From: Siphonodentalium dalli
Lineage: Eukaryota; Mollusca; Scaphopoda; Gadilida; Siphonodentaliidae
Direction: 5' to 3'
Assembly: GCA_032622095.1 (NCBI GenBank)
Contig: CP136066.1
Location: 48,828,911 to 48,892,910, forward strand
Length of the DNA: 64,000 bases
The notes beneath the pieces were generated by a model, which had not been told where the DNA came from, did no database searches, and was given only the letters and a program-made list of their open reading frames with translations. Both the position numbers and the translations under genes were made by a program. This document shows positions 43,020 through 56,271 of the stretch, piece after piece (the first letter of the stretch is position 1; each line of letters opens with the position of its first letter).

Positions 43020-43680
43020 TAGAGTTATTCCCCTTCTCTATGGGCATCTTCTGAGACACAGACGTTTCAAATGGTGATGAATTATAGTATTTTAATCATA
43101 TTTTATGGCATATTATGTTATTAAAACCGCATATCAAGGCACTATAAACAAAAATAAAAGGTCAGCCGACCACAGTGTCCCCCGTGGCAAGTCGATGCCG
43201 CTTTGTTAAAGAAATTAAAAAAAATGTTGAAATTTTCTAAGTCGAAAAGGGTTAATAACTCCGTAAACAAATATTTTTTCCGTCATCTATATACATGTTG
43301 CACATCTCCAATATGTGGTAACAATACTCTGAAGTTTCAAATATCTACGATAAAAACTGTAGGAGGAGTTGATTACACCACGAAGGTACCCTCATACAGA
43401 AAATTATAAAAAATGTTGAAATTTTCTAAGTCGAAAAGGGTTAATAACTCTGTCATAAAATAGTTTTTCCGTCATCTATATACACGTTGCATATATTCAA
43501 TATGTGGTAACAATACTCTGAAGTTTCAAATCTCTGGGATGAAATATGTAGGAGGAGATTATTACACCATGAAGGTACTCAAAAGTGTGACGAACGGACG
43601 GACGGAGCCCGTTTCTATAGTCCCCCAAAAATAAATTTTTCGGGGGACAATAATCATTGACTCAAAAATTAAGTGGGCCT
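43020..43680. mobile_element. AGGCCCACTTAAT family, left end missing, with an insertion
   Basis: AGAGTTATTCCCCTTCTCTA matches the centre of 41154-41633; right end ATTAAGTGGGCCT and TTAA at 43681. Interrupted at about 43161-43655 by a GTCCCCCG... / CGGGGGAC-ended segment holding a tandem duplication of about 185 bp (AAAAAATGTTGAAATTTTCT twice). Confidence 0.75.
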
Positions 43681-43684
43681 TTAA

Positions 43685-44480
43685 AAACTCTACAATAATG
43701 AAATTTCGTATATTGAAATCATTGTTATATAGCCCCAGACATTACTTACCGAAGTCCAATTAAATACTAAAGTTTAATCAAAACTGTACAGTAAAAATTG
43801 GAAAAGGTTAAAGCATTGAAAAAATATTCTGAAAACCATATTCAGACTAAACTATTTGAACTTACTACACGATTAGCGATGTTTGTTGATAAATCACTGT
43901 AACAGTTTTGTTAACAATGGTTTTATGACGCGACATTTCGTTATTGGATAGCTATCAATAATTAATATAATAAAGAACACATATCTATTTCTCAATGTTC
44001 TTCTCAGTTGTGATGTTTTACAGACTTTTATAATTTTTGCACATTTACCCACTGCAGTGTCGTGTGTCCCTTTAAAACGTCGCATTGCTGTGGTCAAAGT
44101 TGCCCATATGGACCTAGCTTAAATTAAAACTTCTAAGTTGTTTCGAGTCACCAAAATCCAAGGTATGTATTAGAAGTTACGCCTATAGCAGTAATTTTTG
44201 TTACATGATATATTTATGATTGCAACGCAGTTTTTCCAGAATATACCTTGTATATACACAGACATATAACAAAATAGATTCAAATTAACATATAATATGT
44301 ATAATTCTGGCAGAAATGTGAAAAACACTGTGATTTGCCACAATTTGCGCGTGAAATAGCATTCAATTTGCCCGAAAATATATTCCAATTTGCCCGAAAT
44401 TTGAGCCTTCAAAACGTTTTGGGGTCTGCTGCCCTCCCAGCCCCTGGCCCGTGCGGCTACGATTGAACAAGGCCATTACT
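43685..44480. other. No gene seen
   Basis: AT-rich, no transposon ends or exons recognised. Confidence 0.4.
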
Positions 44481-44559
44481 AGGCTTCAACCTCCGTCTCA
44501 CTATAACTTCTAAGATCGGTATTATTATGCTGTTCATTGGCCGGATGTGTCGACGGGGG

Positions 44560-45770
44560 TTTGGTGTGTCTCACACCCAGGGATGTGGCTAGAGGGGGGG
44601 GGGGGTGTCTCACCCCCCAGCAGAGAGCTATATTTTCAATAGTTGGAAATTTCATACCTGCCACAACGAAATTTCATACCAACAATAGGTTGAAAATGTT
44701 CTTGTAGTTTGATTATAAAACAATTTATTGGGGGAATTTATTGTTTTTCGACCAATATTTGCATATGTTCCTATTTTTTGTCCAAATTTTTGACAGAAAT
44801 GGACATCAGTTGGAAATTTTCCAACCTTAGGGGGGTGACAGGTTGGAAATTTCCAACACTTGGAAAGCTTGTGTCCTGGTCCCTCCCCCGTGGCCAGTCA
44901 AAAACTTCTAGTTAATTTAAGAAAACAATATTGTCATACAATTGGTCAACATTGTCATTGGAATTGTCATCAGTTGGAAATTTTCCAAACTAAGTGGGGG
45001 TGTAGGGTTTGAAATTTCCAACAGTAGGAAGGCTTGAGGCTAGTCTAGATGTTAGGATTTTGCGATTTTCTTGTTCAGATTTCAAAATTTTCGCACACCG
45101 GGCCGAACCATGGTCGGCCCGGTGTGTCATTGCCCCATCCACATGGCCAATACAAAACTGCTAATTAGTTTAGCAAAACAATATTTTACTACATTTGGTC
45201 AAATTTGTAGACATAAATGGTCATCAGTTGAAGAATTTTCCAACCTGAGGGGGAGCATGAGGTTTGAAATTTCCAACACTAGGAAAGCTTCAGTTGAGGC
45301 CAGTCTAGATGCTAGGATTTGCGATTTTATTGTATATAGTTTTCAAAATTTTCTCACACCGGGCCAAACAACCATGGTCGGCCCGGTGTTTCCTGGTCTG
45401 TTGTCGATAGCTGTGTGCATTTGTCTGGAATTAGATCACTAGTTGTTTTTTTTAGGCAATTTTCAGGTTAAAATATCTTAATGTTTTCATACTGGGAAAA
45501 TAGAAGCATCGCTTATGAATATATAGGAAATTAGGCCTGAGCATGAGGTACAAGGGGGGGGGGGGTGCAAATGGAATTATGCAAACAAACAGTTGTTGGT
45601 GCGATTTCGACTCAAGGGGGGGGGGGGTGTGCAAGTGGAATTATGCAAAAAGTTGTGTTGGTGTGATTCCGACTCAAGGGGAGGGGGTGCAGTTGGAAAT
45701 TCCCAAGGTGGACACCCCCCCAGCGGAGACCCTCTAGCCACATCCCTGCTCACCCCCCTCCCGACATTGG
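44560..45770. repeat. G-tract-rich region with three ~225-bp repeats
   Basis: CATCAGTTGGAAATTTTCCAA...GGGGG...TTTGAAATTTCCAACA occurs near 44805, 44970 and 45222. The surrounding sequence has pure G runs at 44597, 45554 and 45615 and a repeated AATGGAATTATGCAAA(C/A)A unit. Open frames here shift with the repeats and match nothing. Confidence 0.7.
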
Positions 45771-46089
45771 CCAACGTATTCAACAGTTTATATAGTAAAT
45801 ATGCAGGGGTGGCGCCAGTATTTCACCGACACAGGAGCTACGATCCCCGACGGGGCTACAGCTATCGGGCTGGCCATAGCTGATCTATCTCCCCGATTGT
45901 GGGAGGGGGCTAACACTCTATAGCCACATGACCCCTCCTCTGGTGTCAACCCTGTATATATGGCTAACGCCCGTAGATATCATAATCCACCATGCAGTAC
46001 AAAACCTGGAACTTTTTGATGGTCTGACCCGTTCTGACAGGAAACGATATATATAACACTAGCCGATGAGCCCGACGTTGTCCGGGCTA

Positions 46090-46590
46090 TTCAAAAACCA
46101 AATTTCAAGTCGATAGCTCCACCCGTTTCCGAGATGTGGTCTGCGCATGCGCGAAGCTGGCGTCGCACGGGCTCGGCGACCCGATAAAATTCGTATCCAG
46201 GGCAAGATACATTCACATAGCAAATTACAAGTCGATAGCTCCACCCGTTTCCGAGATGTTGTCTGCGCATGCGCGAAGCTGGCGTCGCACGGGCTCGGCG
46301 ACCCGATAAAATTCGTATCCGGGGCAAGATACATAGCAAATTTCAAGTCGATAGCTCCACCCGTTTCCGATATCTCGTCTGCGCATGCACTGCACGGGCT
46401 CGCCAATACGACAACGACGACCGCCTGGTCAAACTACACACACGTACCAAGTTTCGTCCCGATCGGTCGAGAATCGTAGATTTGTATCAATGACAGACAA
46501 ACATACAGACAGACAGACAGAGGTCTTCAAAATATATATGAGATTTAACAAACAAGGCAGGGCATATATATCTTTATAATACTTCTTCCT
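46090..46590. repeat. 122-bp tandem repeat, three copies, with GACAGACAGACAGA tail
   Basis: AAGTCGATAGCTCCACCCGT, CTGCGCATGCGCGAAGCTGG and GGGCTCGGCGACCCGATAAA recur at 46108, 46230 and 46347 (third partly deleted). It ends in TATCAATGACAGACAAACAT and CAGACAGACAGACAG, as in mollusc SINE-like tails. Much more GC-rich than its surroundings. Confidence 0.85.
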
Positions 46591-46749
46591 CAATAACCAA
46601 CTTCACATTAGGGGTGGTCCCAGCTCGAGATTGCAGGTTTTTCTTTTAATTGTGTGGGCCGATATCGCAATAGACATTGAATTAATTACCCATGCAGGAG
46701 AAATTCAATAATTGTAAGCGACGCAAAGCAAAATCGCTCAGTCACTTAA

Positions 46750-46892
46750 AATGGTATATCCTTCATGTAAGAATACACTTCCATTCTCCATATATGTGTT
46801 ATGGTTAGGGTTAGGGTTCGGGTTAAGGCTAGGGTTGGGCTAGGTTAGGTTAGAGTTAAGGTTAGTGTATTCTCCCATGAAGGACATACCAC
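46750..46892. mobile_element. TTAA element carrying telomere-like repeats
   Basis: TTAA at 46746 and 46893. Ends AATGGTATATCCTTCATG / CATGAAGGACATACCAC and inner GAATACAC / GTGTATTC. The centre is GTTAGGGTTAGGGTTCGGGT followed by decayed TTAGGG/TTAGGT units to about 46866. Confidence 0.82.
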
Positions 46893-47233
46893 TTAAATAG
46901 TGCAGTTTGAGTTGGGACCTTCACATACAGTTTCCCGCATTATTCATTCGCATTTATAAGGTTCCCCTGTCAAAACTTCAAAAAGTTCCCAGGTTTTTAT
47001 ACTAGTGGAATATGATCTCTACGGGCGTTAGCCAGAGTAGAGATTCATGACATGGACTAGTGACAGGCGATAGGGTTTGGGGTGTCTCACACCCCCATAC
47101 ATTGGCTAAAATGATCACCAGTTCAGCGGAAATTTAATTCCTGACACAACATTAGTTTGGAATTTCCGACAAAAAGTGGGTTGAATTTGTTCTGATAGTG
47201 TAATACTCCAACCAGAATTTAGTGTGAAATTAA

Positions 47234-48423
47234 AGTGATGTGAAACACTCTGGTAGGGTGATCAAATAGAAATGAATGATGATATTGCTCAAAGTGGTTA
47301 TTTTTACAAATATTAAATCCCAACTGACAACACACATCGTCATTATTATCTTAATTAAATTCAGTGACTCTCGATGGCGATATCGCACCCTTAGAACAAA
47401 TGTGTATAAATACTACACAATATGTGTTACATTTGATCTTAAACAAAATTGTGTAGAATGCAACATGACATAAATGTGTCGGTGGAATTTTCTCAACATT
47501 GAATATGAGTGAATATGTGAGTATATTATATTTAATAGATGAGATATGTTCTATTTGAGACATAATCCTCGTAAAAGCTGCCATAATAAAAAATTGGCAG
47601 CTGATTTAAAACTTTTATCTACACAATTATGTGTTGTTTAGTTTTTACACAAACATAGTGTATAACAAAGTTTAAAGCTGCTGCCAATTGTTTGTTCTGT
47701 TGTAGCCTTTACGAGTTTTGTGTCTCCAATAGAACACCTTTCATCTAATAACTATAATACACTCACATATTCAATCATATTCAACGTTGATGATATTCCA
47801 CCGACACATTTAATAATTATATGTCACGTCGCATTTCTACACAATTTTGTTTAAGATCAAATGTAACACATTTTGTGTAGTATTTATACACATTTGTTCT
47901 AAGAGTGCGTTTTCGATACTTTATGGCCGATAGTTGCACCCCGAATGGATAGGTAAATATTTACAATCGAGCGTAGTTCAGATGATGTTTTCTATGGAGT
48001 GGTACGGTAGATTTGTTTGAGATGCCTGAATACTAACTTAACAGATTAACGCACCCGAACAAGTCCATAATATGTCTTTCCATTGAATAAACAAATCAGT
48101 TAGTTTCCAAACACTATCCCTATTGGACGAATGTAGCAATGAACTAAGATTGTCGAAATTTCGAACCACACCGACGGTACCATTTCAGAGAACACAACGG
48201 TTGAACTACCCACAAATGTAAATATTTACCACATTATTCGGGACGCGTTATTGGGCATAAACATACGACACTGATTGCGCCAATAACAGTCAATGTGTGT
48301 AATTCGTTTATAACAATGAATCTGTTTCTGACTATTTTGGATACAACATTTATGAGAATGACTTATTTTTGGATGATTATTTGTTATTCCGTTCGGAAAA
48401 ACTCAGAGTGTTTTACATCACTT
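47234..48423. mobile_element. 1.2-kb foldback element, AGTGATGTGAAACACTC ends
   Basis: AGTGATGTGAAACACTCTG at 47234, inverted as CAGAGTGTTTTACATCACT at 48423; TTAA on the left (47230), TCAT on the right. Long inverted arms (for example ACAAATGTGTATAAATACTA at 47397 and its inverse at 47880). No transposase frame. Confidence 0.85.
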
Positions 48424-49149
48424 CATTTTTTTTTTAGACTAAAATTCGATTATTTTCCTACTTTCGACAAAAATAAATGGCCATCAGTTGGAAAAACAAC
48501 TAATTTGTTGAGGTGTACCATTTGGAAAATTCCGACTCAAATGGGGAGGTAAAGATGGGATTTTTCTGACTTGGCATGTTCTGTCTTGTTCAATGGAGCT
48601 ATATAGGGGTGCATGTGTAAATTCAAAGGTGGACACCCCCCAATTAAATATGGCGACACCCTAGCCAAGTCCCTGACTGCATGTACAAAGAGTCACTGCC
48701 TATCTGTCGCCCAATCTCATGTGGGACGATATAACATATGGGCGCATTCCAAAGATAACTTTTAGAATCAAAGAATATTTTCTCTAAATGAAATATCTAC
48801 CGATAATTCCATCTCGGCGGGACATTCGGAGCGCGCGATTCGGCCCAGACACAAATCACACGAGTCAATCGGTTTTGATATCTGCGTACGCCTGTGGGAA
48901 ATCAACAATAGAACTTCGGTGCCATATATCATGGTTCCCAGTCGTCGACTCCACAAGGCATGGAGCCAGTCTATCTAGAATCCCACTGAGGAGTCAATCG
49001 TCTAATTGAATAGCAGACGTGATTCCCCGATTTATAGCAGAACAGACGATTGGTAAATTGTAGTGGATTATATCAGCAATTATCAACTCGTCTGTTGTGT
49101 GGCCTCATGTCTGATTGCAAATAATAACAAATTTATTCGTGTATCTGTG

Positions 49150-49330
49150 GCGTACATCGGTCTCCATATGAGTCTGAGCGCTGGCGTCCGCGAACAGAGT
49201 TCAAACATCATCGGGTCCATTCGAATCCGCTCGTGTGTTTGAGGAGTACATCGGTCTCCATGTGAGTCAGAGAGCTGGCGTCAGGGAACAGAGTTCAAAC
49301 AACATTGGGTCCATTCGAATCTGCACAGTC
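49150..49330. repeat. 109-bp tandem duplication
   Basis: ACATCGGTCTCCAT(A/G)TGAGTC...GCTGGCGTC...GAACAGAGTTCAAAC...GGGTCCATTCGAATC occurs at 49155 and 49251. Confidence 0.85.
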
Positions 49331-49396
49331 ACTAAAGCTGACTAGACTCAGCCCCTCCTCAGGCCAGTATAACTCCACCAAAATATTACGAGGGTT

Positions 49397-49412
49397 GGGG
49401 GGGGGGGGGGGG
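49397..49412. repeat. Poly-G tract (about 15 G)
   Basis: GGTTGGGGG...GGTGTAATG just upstream of a TTAA element. Confidence 0.9.
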
Positions 49413-49457
49413 TGTAATGTGTCTTTGTCCGACGTATACCTAATTGCCGACATTTAA

Positions 49458-50314
49458 AGGCCCACTTAATTTTTGAACCCCCAAATCACATTAAATAAAA
49501 TATATGCCATATTATATAGACCATTTGAAAGAGGAAGCCCCAAAACATTGTATTCAACATTCAAGTTATTCGATGTAATAAACTGTGAACATATTATTTT
49601 TGTTGAGATATCGATGTCTGTTCTGTGCTCAAGTTTCTGCGCAAAGCCTATAATTTTCAATGGAAGGGGAAATAACTCTATATATTTAGATATAGAGTTA
49701 TTCCCCTTCCATTGAAAATAAACTATAGTTTGAATTATGTTGCATTCTGGGAGCCATAACGGGGAAAATGATTTTATGATTTCAGCTATTTTCTATCACT
49801 CTATTGGCACCTTAGACACAGACGTTCCAAATGGTGATGAATTATAGTATTTTAAACATAAAACCGCCACAAACAGAAAGAACATCAAAATATAGAGACT
49901 TTGTCCGAAAACAAATAAGAAATATCGCATAAACAGTATGTTATTGTCAAATGTTTGACCATTGTTATGTAAACAAAAGCATAAAAAGTTACTTTTCTGG
50001 TGTTTGTTTATATTATGATAGTAAACATAAAGAACGTTCTTTGTTGGTGAATTCCTGATATGGAACTAATAAAGAGCGTTTATGCCATTTGTGCGTGATT
50101 AGCCAGTAGCATTGTGCTGTCTTCTGTAACACAACCAGGCTCTTGCTTAGATAACATATACTATAGGTCTTTATGATAACATGCTGTTTACGTGATGATC
50201 ATGGTATATATGAACGAAACTGTATGCGTTTTAATATTTTTCTGTTTACGGTGATATATATATGAATATGAATATTTTCGACAACTAAGGCCTCACGTGC
50301 CTTTAAGTGGGCCT
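49458..50314. mobile_element. TTAA element, AGGCCCACTTAAT family, long copy
   Basis: TTAA at 49454 and 50315; AGGCCCACTTAATTTTTG / CTTTAAGTGGGCCT. Left 400 bp matches 41154-41633; the right portion is longer. Confidence 0.9.
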
Positions 50315-50971
50315 TTAATAAGTCGGACATACTGAAGACATACTGATATCTGTCCACTCACTTTAGACCTCACCCTCAATCTCGACCCCCCGTTTTAAGT
50401 ACTACATTCCAACTGAGCTAACTTTGAGTCCTACATAATTAAATATATATAACTATTGTTATGCGTGTTTCAATATTGTTAAGGGAGAGAAGCAATATTC
50501 TAAGTTGAATAACTTGTGCTCCCATCCCTTTTGATTAACTCATTGCATATTTTCAGATTATATTTGTCAATGTATAAAATGTATTATGTAAAGTGGGTTA
50601 AAATAAAATATGTTCAAACAAAAGACCGGAGGCCTGAGCTGGTGATATTCCGAGAAAAGTTCACTGCATGAAAAATTGAACTTACGAATTTACAACGGCA
50701 TAAATTTATCATAAATTCGGAATTTAGGGACATACATACATTTGACATTTTTGTTCTCTCAAAGAGAAAAAATGCGAATAAATTCTGCCGAAACTTGACA
50801 TATATAAAAAAATTAAAACAAAACATACGTGATTCTGCATAAATTTGATGTAAATGTTGAAACATTTAAGTTTAAAATGTTCAGCAATTACGTAGTGACA
50901 TAACTTTGGGACCCTCTTACTTACGAACGCCCCCCCCCCCCCCAGGATCGGGGGACCACTACGTTATGACG

Positions 50972-51215
50972 ATTTAAAAGCCGACTTAATGTTCGAATCA
51001 TCAGGTCATACTACATGCAGCAGCAATAACAATTTAAAAATATATGCTAGATTACATATCATTTAAAACTGGAAGCTCGAATACATTGTATTATCAACAT
51101 ATTCGGTCGAATAACATTACTGTAAACACGTTGTTTTTGAAGTACTTGTGTACTGAGTGATTCTGTGACTGTATATACTGCATGTCAGTTTGTTATTCTC
51201 GATGGAAGGGATTAT
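50972..51215. mobile_element. Diverged AGGCCCACTTAAT-family relic
   Basis: TTTAAAAGCCGACTTAATG, AAATATATGCTAGATTACAT, GAATAACATTACTGTAAACA and CTCGATGGAAGGGATTATAA line up with the family in order but with many changes. A poly-C run precedes it at about 50932. Confidence 0.6.
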
Positions 51216-51991
51216 AACAATATCTCCTAGTTTTTAATTTTGCTGCTTTTTGGTCGGTTATAAGGCCAACAGAAGGAAGTCATGCGTTAACATTGATGTC
51301 TATCGAATATATTTTGTAGTTTGTAACCCGTGAGCGTCATCTGAAAGTTCTCCAGACTCGTCCTTGCCGTTTCATTATGCTGATATGATATAGAGTTATC
51401 CATCTTAATTTGCTTTGGGCTTGCATGGCCGAAATGGGTGATGGTTTCCAAACTGCAAGGCAGCTAGAGTTGAGTCCCCAACAACCCTGACCTGGCCACT
51501 GTCGTTACGGTTACAATTTATTTTGCCTTATTCTGAGAAACTGAATTGTCCATATTAATTTGGAAATTGGATAAATCAAATCAAAATGAATTGAAGCCGA
51601 CAAAACTCAAAAATAAAAAATGTTCGATTTAATTACGGATATATTTATACACGCAATGTTACGCAGTGGTCAGATCAGCGTAGCGAGGGTACTTAACGCT
51701 ACCTAGAAGGTTGGGTGGTTTAATGATAATCTATTACATGGATGAAACTACGTCACCAATAAACTCTCTAACCAAAGGGATTTTTATTTTAAAATTGTTT
51801 AAAATATATATAAACGTTAGGCATGTCTCACGGACTGGTGACGGGATAAACTAGCATATATATGCGCCGTGGAGATTACCAAATTTGGAGGGGGCACAAC
51901 CAATAACCCCTGTCATCACGCACCTGATTACATGTTATTCGTGCATGTGTGTGTCTGAACCATGCTATTATGACAAAATCACCACATTTAA

Positions 51992-52370
51992 AGGTACTCA
52001 ATCCGATCAGACCATAACATCAATATACAACAACAACATTTCTTGAAAAAACTATGGTATCAAATTTCCCAAAACTTTTTGTTAAAAAAAATATGGCCGT
52101 ATTATCACTGAAGTATCACGAAATTTGACCGTATTACCACTTGATTTTAGAGTATCCATCTTCATCCGCAATTTTGTCCGAGACCCTCCGTTTGACCACG
52201 TGTTTCCAGGCCACATATTATTACACATCTCGAGAAATAACAAACTTCATAAATCTATATCTGATCACTCTGAGCTTTGATGGGTGGGTTTCTCGACTCG
52301 AATCAAATATTTTTTACCCCCGAAGCCAAAGAAATAGTTATTTAGGAGCGTCTGATCGGATTGAGTACCT
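51992..52370. mobile_element. TTAA element, AGGTACTCAATCCG family
   Basis: TTAA at 51988 and 52371; TIR AGGTACTCAATCCGATCAGA / TCTGATCGGATTGAGTACCT. Confidence 0.92.
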
Positions 52371-52374
52371 TTAA

Positions 52375-55300
52375 GTCCACAATGTTACCACAATCTATGC
52401 TATGCTATATGGCGATCAGTCAGGGTTTGTTCTATATTGTTCCATAATGATATCATATTTATCCATCGATAAATCACATTATATAATTTATTTTTCATAA
52501 TATTTTCGCTCTAAAGTGCTCAACCTGTGATGTCGAAATGCTGAGAATGTTTTGAAATTGCCCTTAATTTGTAATGTCGAGTGTCGTTTGGTGGTGGTGA
52601 TTTGAGTCCACATCCGAATTTGTTTTTGTAATTTTGGAACAGGAAATAAATAAATGAATAAGTAATATACAAAATACATTCAAATACAAGAGCAATGCCA
52701 AGCGTGGCATATGCTCCAGACCCTTAGTTTAGAGAGTGGGCAATATTAAATATTTGTAATGGACAGGTATATGGATCGGAAATTTTTTTTATTGTCTAAA
52801 TCTAAGAAGTGGGTATCCTTTCCCCTTAAACTGGGCTATCAATACACCAAAGCACAGCCAAATCCGCGATCCATACACAAGTTACATTGCCGCAATGCCC
52901 GTACAGAGTCAAAATTAACAAATTTGCAAGTCGAACAAGGGCCGTAACTCTAGCAACAAGACAGGCAATGACTGTGGAATCGCCAACCTGAGTGTAAAGA
53001 TTGAGAAGACTGGGACTCTGAAGAATACAACAGTCAGTACTTGTCAAATTTACTTCAGAATAAATAGTTAGAACTATACACTCAGCTTAGAAATTATTCA
53101 TAGTGACATGCATACACATTCTAATTCGATTCATTTGAAGGCAGAGTGTTAAATCTGCAAAGACTGCCCCTTCTTGAATAACTAACCAATTTGAGCAAAC
53201 CTGAAATGAGATTCAGATGTTGACATTATGTGCACCACATGTGTTGGAGGACAAACAATTGTATTATACTAACATTCATCAGAAGATTTATTTAAATTTG
53301 AAAAGTGTACGTTATCAGGAACTAAATTATACAGGTAGTAGTACTCAAATTTAAATGTTAAATTAGTGGGATAAAACAGACAAAGGGTATGAAAGGTTTT
53401 AAATAACTATACCAATCATGTAAACTCTGTCAACAGGTATATGTAAGATAGCTGTCAACAGTGGATTAAACTTCATTTATGCCACCAGTCCTGTAAGCTG
53501 GGCATTGTTTCTGCTGGGAGAACTGTTGACATTTAGATAACTACTAATTACTTTATAATGACCAGACAAATGTGCAGTGTTATACCAGTATGTTGTGCAT
53601 GTCAAATATAATACTGATATAGCCATTTATATCAGCTGTAGTCAAAAGGCATTTAATGGCTGAATTGGCTATAGTGTGGGGTGGGGTGGTGGTTCATGGC
53701 TGTGTTGTGCTATGTCTAAAACAGATTTAAATCTAAAAAAACTAAAAAGTTAAAATGAAACAAAGATACATATTTCATATTTTTTAAATTTTTGTTTGTT
53801 TGTTAAATTGAGCAAGGATATTAATCTAATTATTTAAAGACTAATATCTCTGGTTCCACCCCTGTTGAAGCCCGTGACCCAATTTGCACAAATCTGAATC
53901 CCAGTCATCCAAAGAACCTCTGTACCATATATAAGCTAAATAGGCCCGATGGTTCTTGAGAAGATGTCGTTTTCATAACTACTATGGATGGAAAGAGTTA
54001 TGGCCCTGGCTTCGCAACTATCTGACTTGATGACCTCGTTTTAACAAATTTGAATATCAGTCGCATAGAGAACATCCACACCAAATATGAACCCATTCGG
54101 TCTTATGGTTCTGGAGAAAAAGATGTTCAAAGAATTGACGAGCGGATGGACAGACGGATGTACGGACGGACGTCTCGACGGCTAAATTGGCTGACGACGG
54201 ACGAGGAGTGATTACTACAGCTCAACCGGAGGCTTCGTCTCATGTGAGCTAATACTGAATGGACGAAAATTGTTGTAAGTCAGTATCTTTTCCCCGAGCT
54301 GTGCTATCACCATGCCAAAGCCCAACTAAATGATGAAGAGATCCTTGTACTTTTACAAATTTCACAAATTTCCAACGGAACTCTGGTAATTGGTAAAAAT
54401 CTCAAGGTATCCTTTCCCCCAACACGTGCTATCACCACACCAAAGGACAACGAAATCCGATAAATAACATCCGAGCTATAAGGTGATATGTTCGGATATA
54501 TGTGAAGTAAACCTATACTTGTGAGCTGCAGACAATTCTGTGTATGTTGATGTGTCCACTGTCCAGGTAGTAGTGGGATGCAGGCCAAATTTAGTGGGGT
54601 GCGAGATATTAAAAGTCAATAAATAAATAAATAAATATTGAGATCGTTATTGAAATACGGTATCAGTCTAATGGGCACCAATTTTATTGTCAGTTTGGGC
54701 CTAGTGTTGTTGATCCATACGCATCTGAGTCATCACTGATTATACACATTTCTGAAGTGGTGTTACCAAATATAGTGCACCGACATGTCGACGTTCAGTG
54801 ATTGGTCCAAACAGTGACACACGGCATAGATAGGCAAAAACCACACCTGCATATATGTGTGGTGCAGAAAATGCAATGATTTGATCAGATGGTACCGTCC
54901 ATTTGAAATGGAAAAAATGTTAAATCCATTTTTCCTTGTGAGGCGACTGACAGCTTACAAATGCAATTTATACTCATTTCAACATCATCGCCTGTGAGGT
55001 ATAAACTATATATCTTTATTTATTTTTTATTTATGGTCACCATATTTTACGCACACATGTACACCCTCCCATGTAATTTTACTCTAGTAAAATTGTTTTG
55101 TAGGATCGGTAGTGTAAATCTGAACTGCTAAAAGGACAGCATACTAGACTTTAGTCTAGAAAATAGGACTATGATGTATGGCGTTACCTCACCTCATTCG
55201 AAATCAAAGGATACGTGCTATTATCTGCCACATAACATTAATATTAGAGAATGTAGAACTCTGTTATTCACAAAATCCACCTCTGACTTGAAACAACACA

Positions 55301-55490
55301 TATACAAAGAACTATGGTTCTGTGGCGCCACGATTTGAAGTAACTGAAGACTTTTGAAATAAAGCGTTTTTTTAAAGAGCGCTTTTCCCCTCGAAGAACT
55401 CTATACTGACTAAATAACAGATGTATTCGGACATGTAACAATAATAAAACACATTTAAAGTGATTTATTGCAGTATGGGATTTACCCATG
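52375..55490. other. No gene seen; dispersed repeat fragments
   Basis: 52795-52950 and 54290-54480 share GGTATCCTTTCCCC...TGCTATCA...CACCAAAG...AAATCCG. 53840-54245 ends in GGACAGACGGATGTACGGAC and GGAGGCTTCGTCTCATGTG, a decayed retro-element tail style. (AAAT)n near 54620-54640. Open frames here carry no recognisable domain. Confidence 0.45.
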
Positions 55491-55494
55491 TATG

Positions 55495-56070
55495 TCCTGT
55501 TTCATCAGAATTTTACGAGAGTAAAGTGTGGTACACCATGCCTTTACTTGCATGAAATTTACAAGGGTATGTCTTTTTTTACATGGGTGTACATGACTTT
55601 TACTGGTCAACGTTTATTATTGTTAACCAGACTTTAACATGATTTACTTGGAATTTACAAGGCTATGTCCCTTTTACATGGCTTTTACCAGAGTATATCA
55701 TTGTTAACCTGACTTTACCAGAGTATAAAGCGTTTACCGGGCTTTTACAAGAGTGTTTTTATTGTAAATCTGACTTTAACTTATTTTACCAGAGTAAAGC
55801 CTGGTAAACCATGGTTTACCTGGCTTTCACCAGAGTATTTTTTATTATAAGCATAACTTTACCTCATTTTACCAGAGTAGAGCATGGTAAACCTGACTTC
55901 ACCATGCCTTTACTTGGAACTTACAGCAAGGGTATATCATTTTTACATGGGTTTTACCAGAGTATATATCATTGTAAACCTGACTTTACCAGAGTATAGA
56001 GCGTTTGTCGGGTTTTTACAAGAGTATTTTTATTGTAAATCTGACTTTAACTCATTTTACCAGAGTGTTT
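55495..56070. repeat. Degenerate TTTACCAGAGTA / AACCTGACTTTA repeat
   Basis: At least ten imperfect copies of GACTTTACCAGAGTA(T/A)A, TTACATGG and CATTGTAAACC blocks in direct orientation. Units vary in length. Any frame across it is repeat-driven. Confidence 0.8.
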
Positions 56071-56271
56071 TAAATAAGGGAATGTCAAATTGCTACCCCC
56101 GATTTACCTTAATTCGCTTCACAAGTACACCATCTGGAGAGAAGTACGGACCGACAGCGCGAGCCCTCAGCTATTTATACCCCAAACCGCATACGGGGGG
56201 TCTGGGATCATAATACCACGAACGGACACTCCAAAGAACTTGGTATACTGTGCAGGGACCACATAACTTAA

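Larger units (their letters stand above)
45961..47053. mobile_element. Foldback CATGAATCTCTACTCTGG family, expanded by insertions
   Basis: Left arm TGGCTAACGCCCGTAGATAT (45961), right arm CTCTACGGGCGTTAGCCAGA (47018). Insertions at about 46055-46590 and 46746-46896. Confidence 0.75.

Noticed and set aside
45071-45442. 123-codon open frame as a gene
   Set aside because: Lies in G-rich ~225-bp repeats, with repeated ACACCGGGCC segments and no recognisable domain.
46800-46866. Chromosome end or true telomere
   Set aside because: Only about 60 bp of decayed TTAGGG-like units, enclosed in a TTAA-flanked element with unique DNA on both sides.
52826-53047. Open frames in the 52-56 kb region as exons of a third gene
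   Set aside because: No recognisable protein family, no paired splice signals in phase, and overlap with dispersed repeats.
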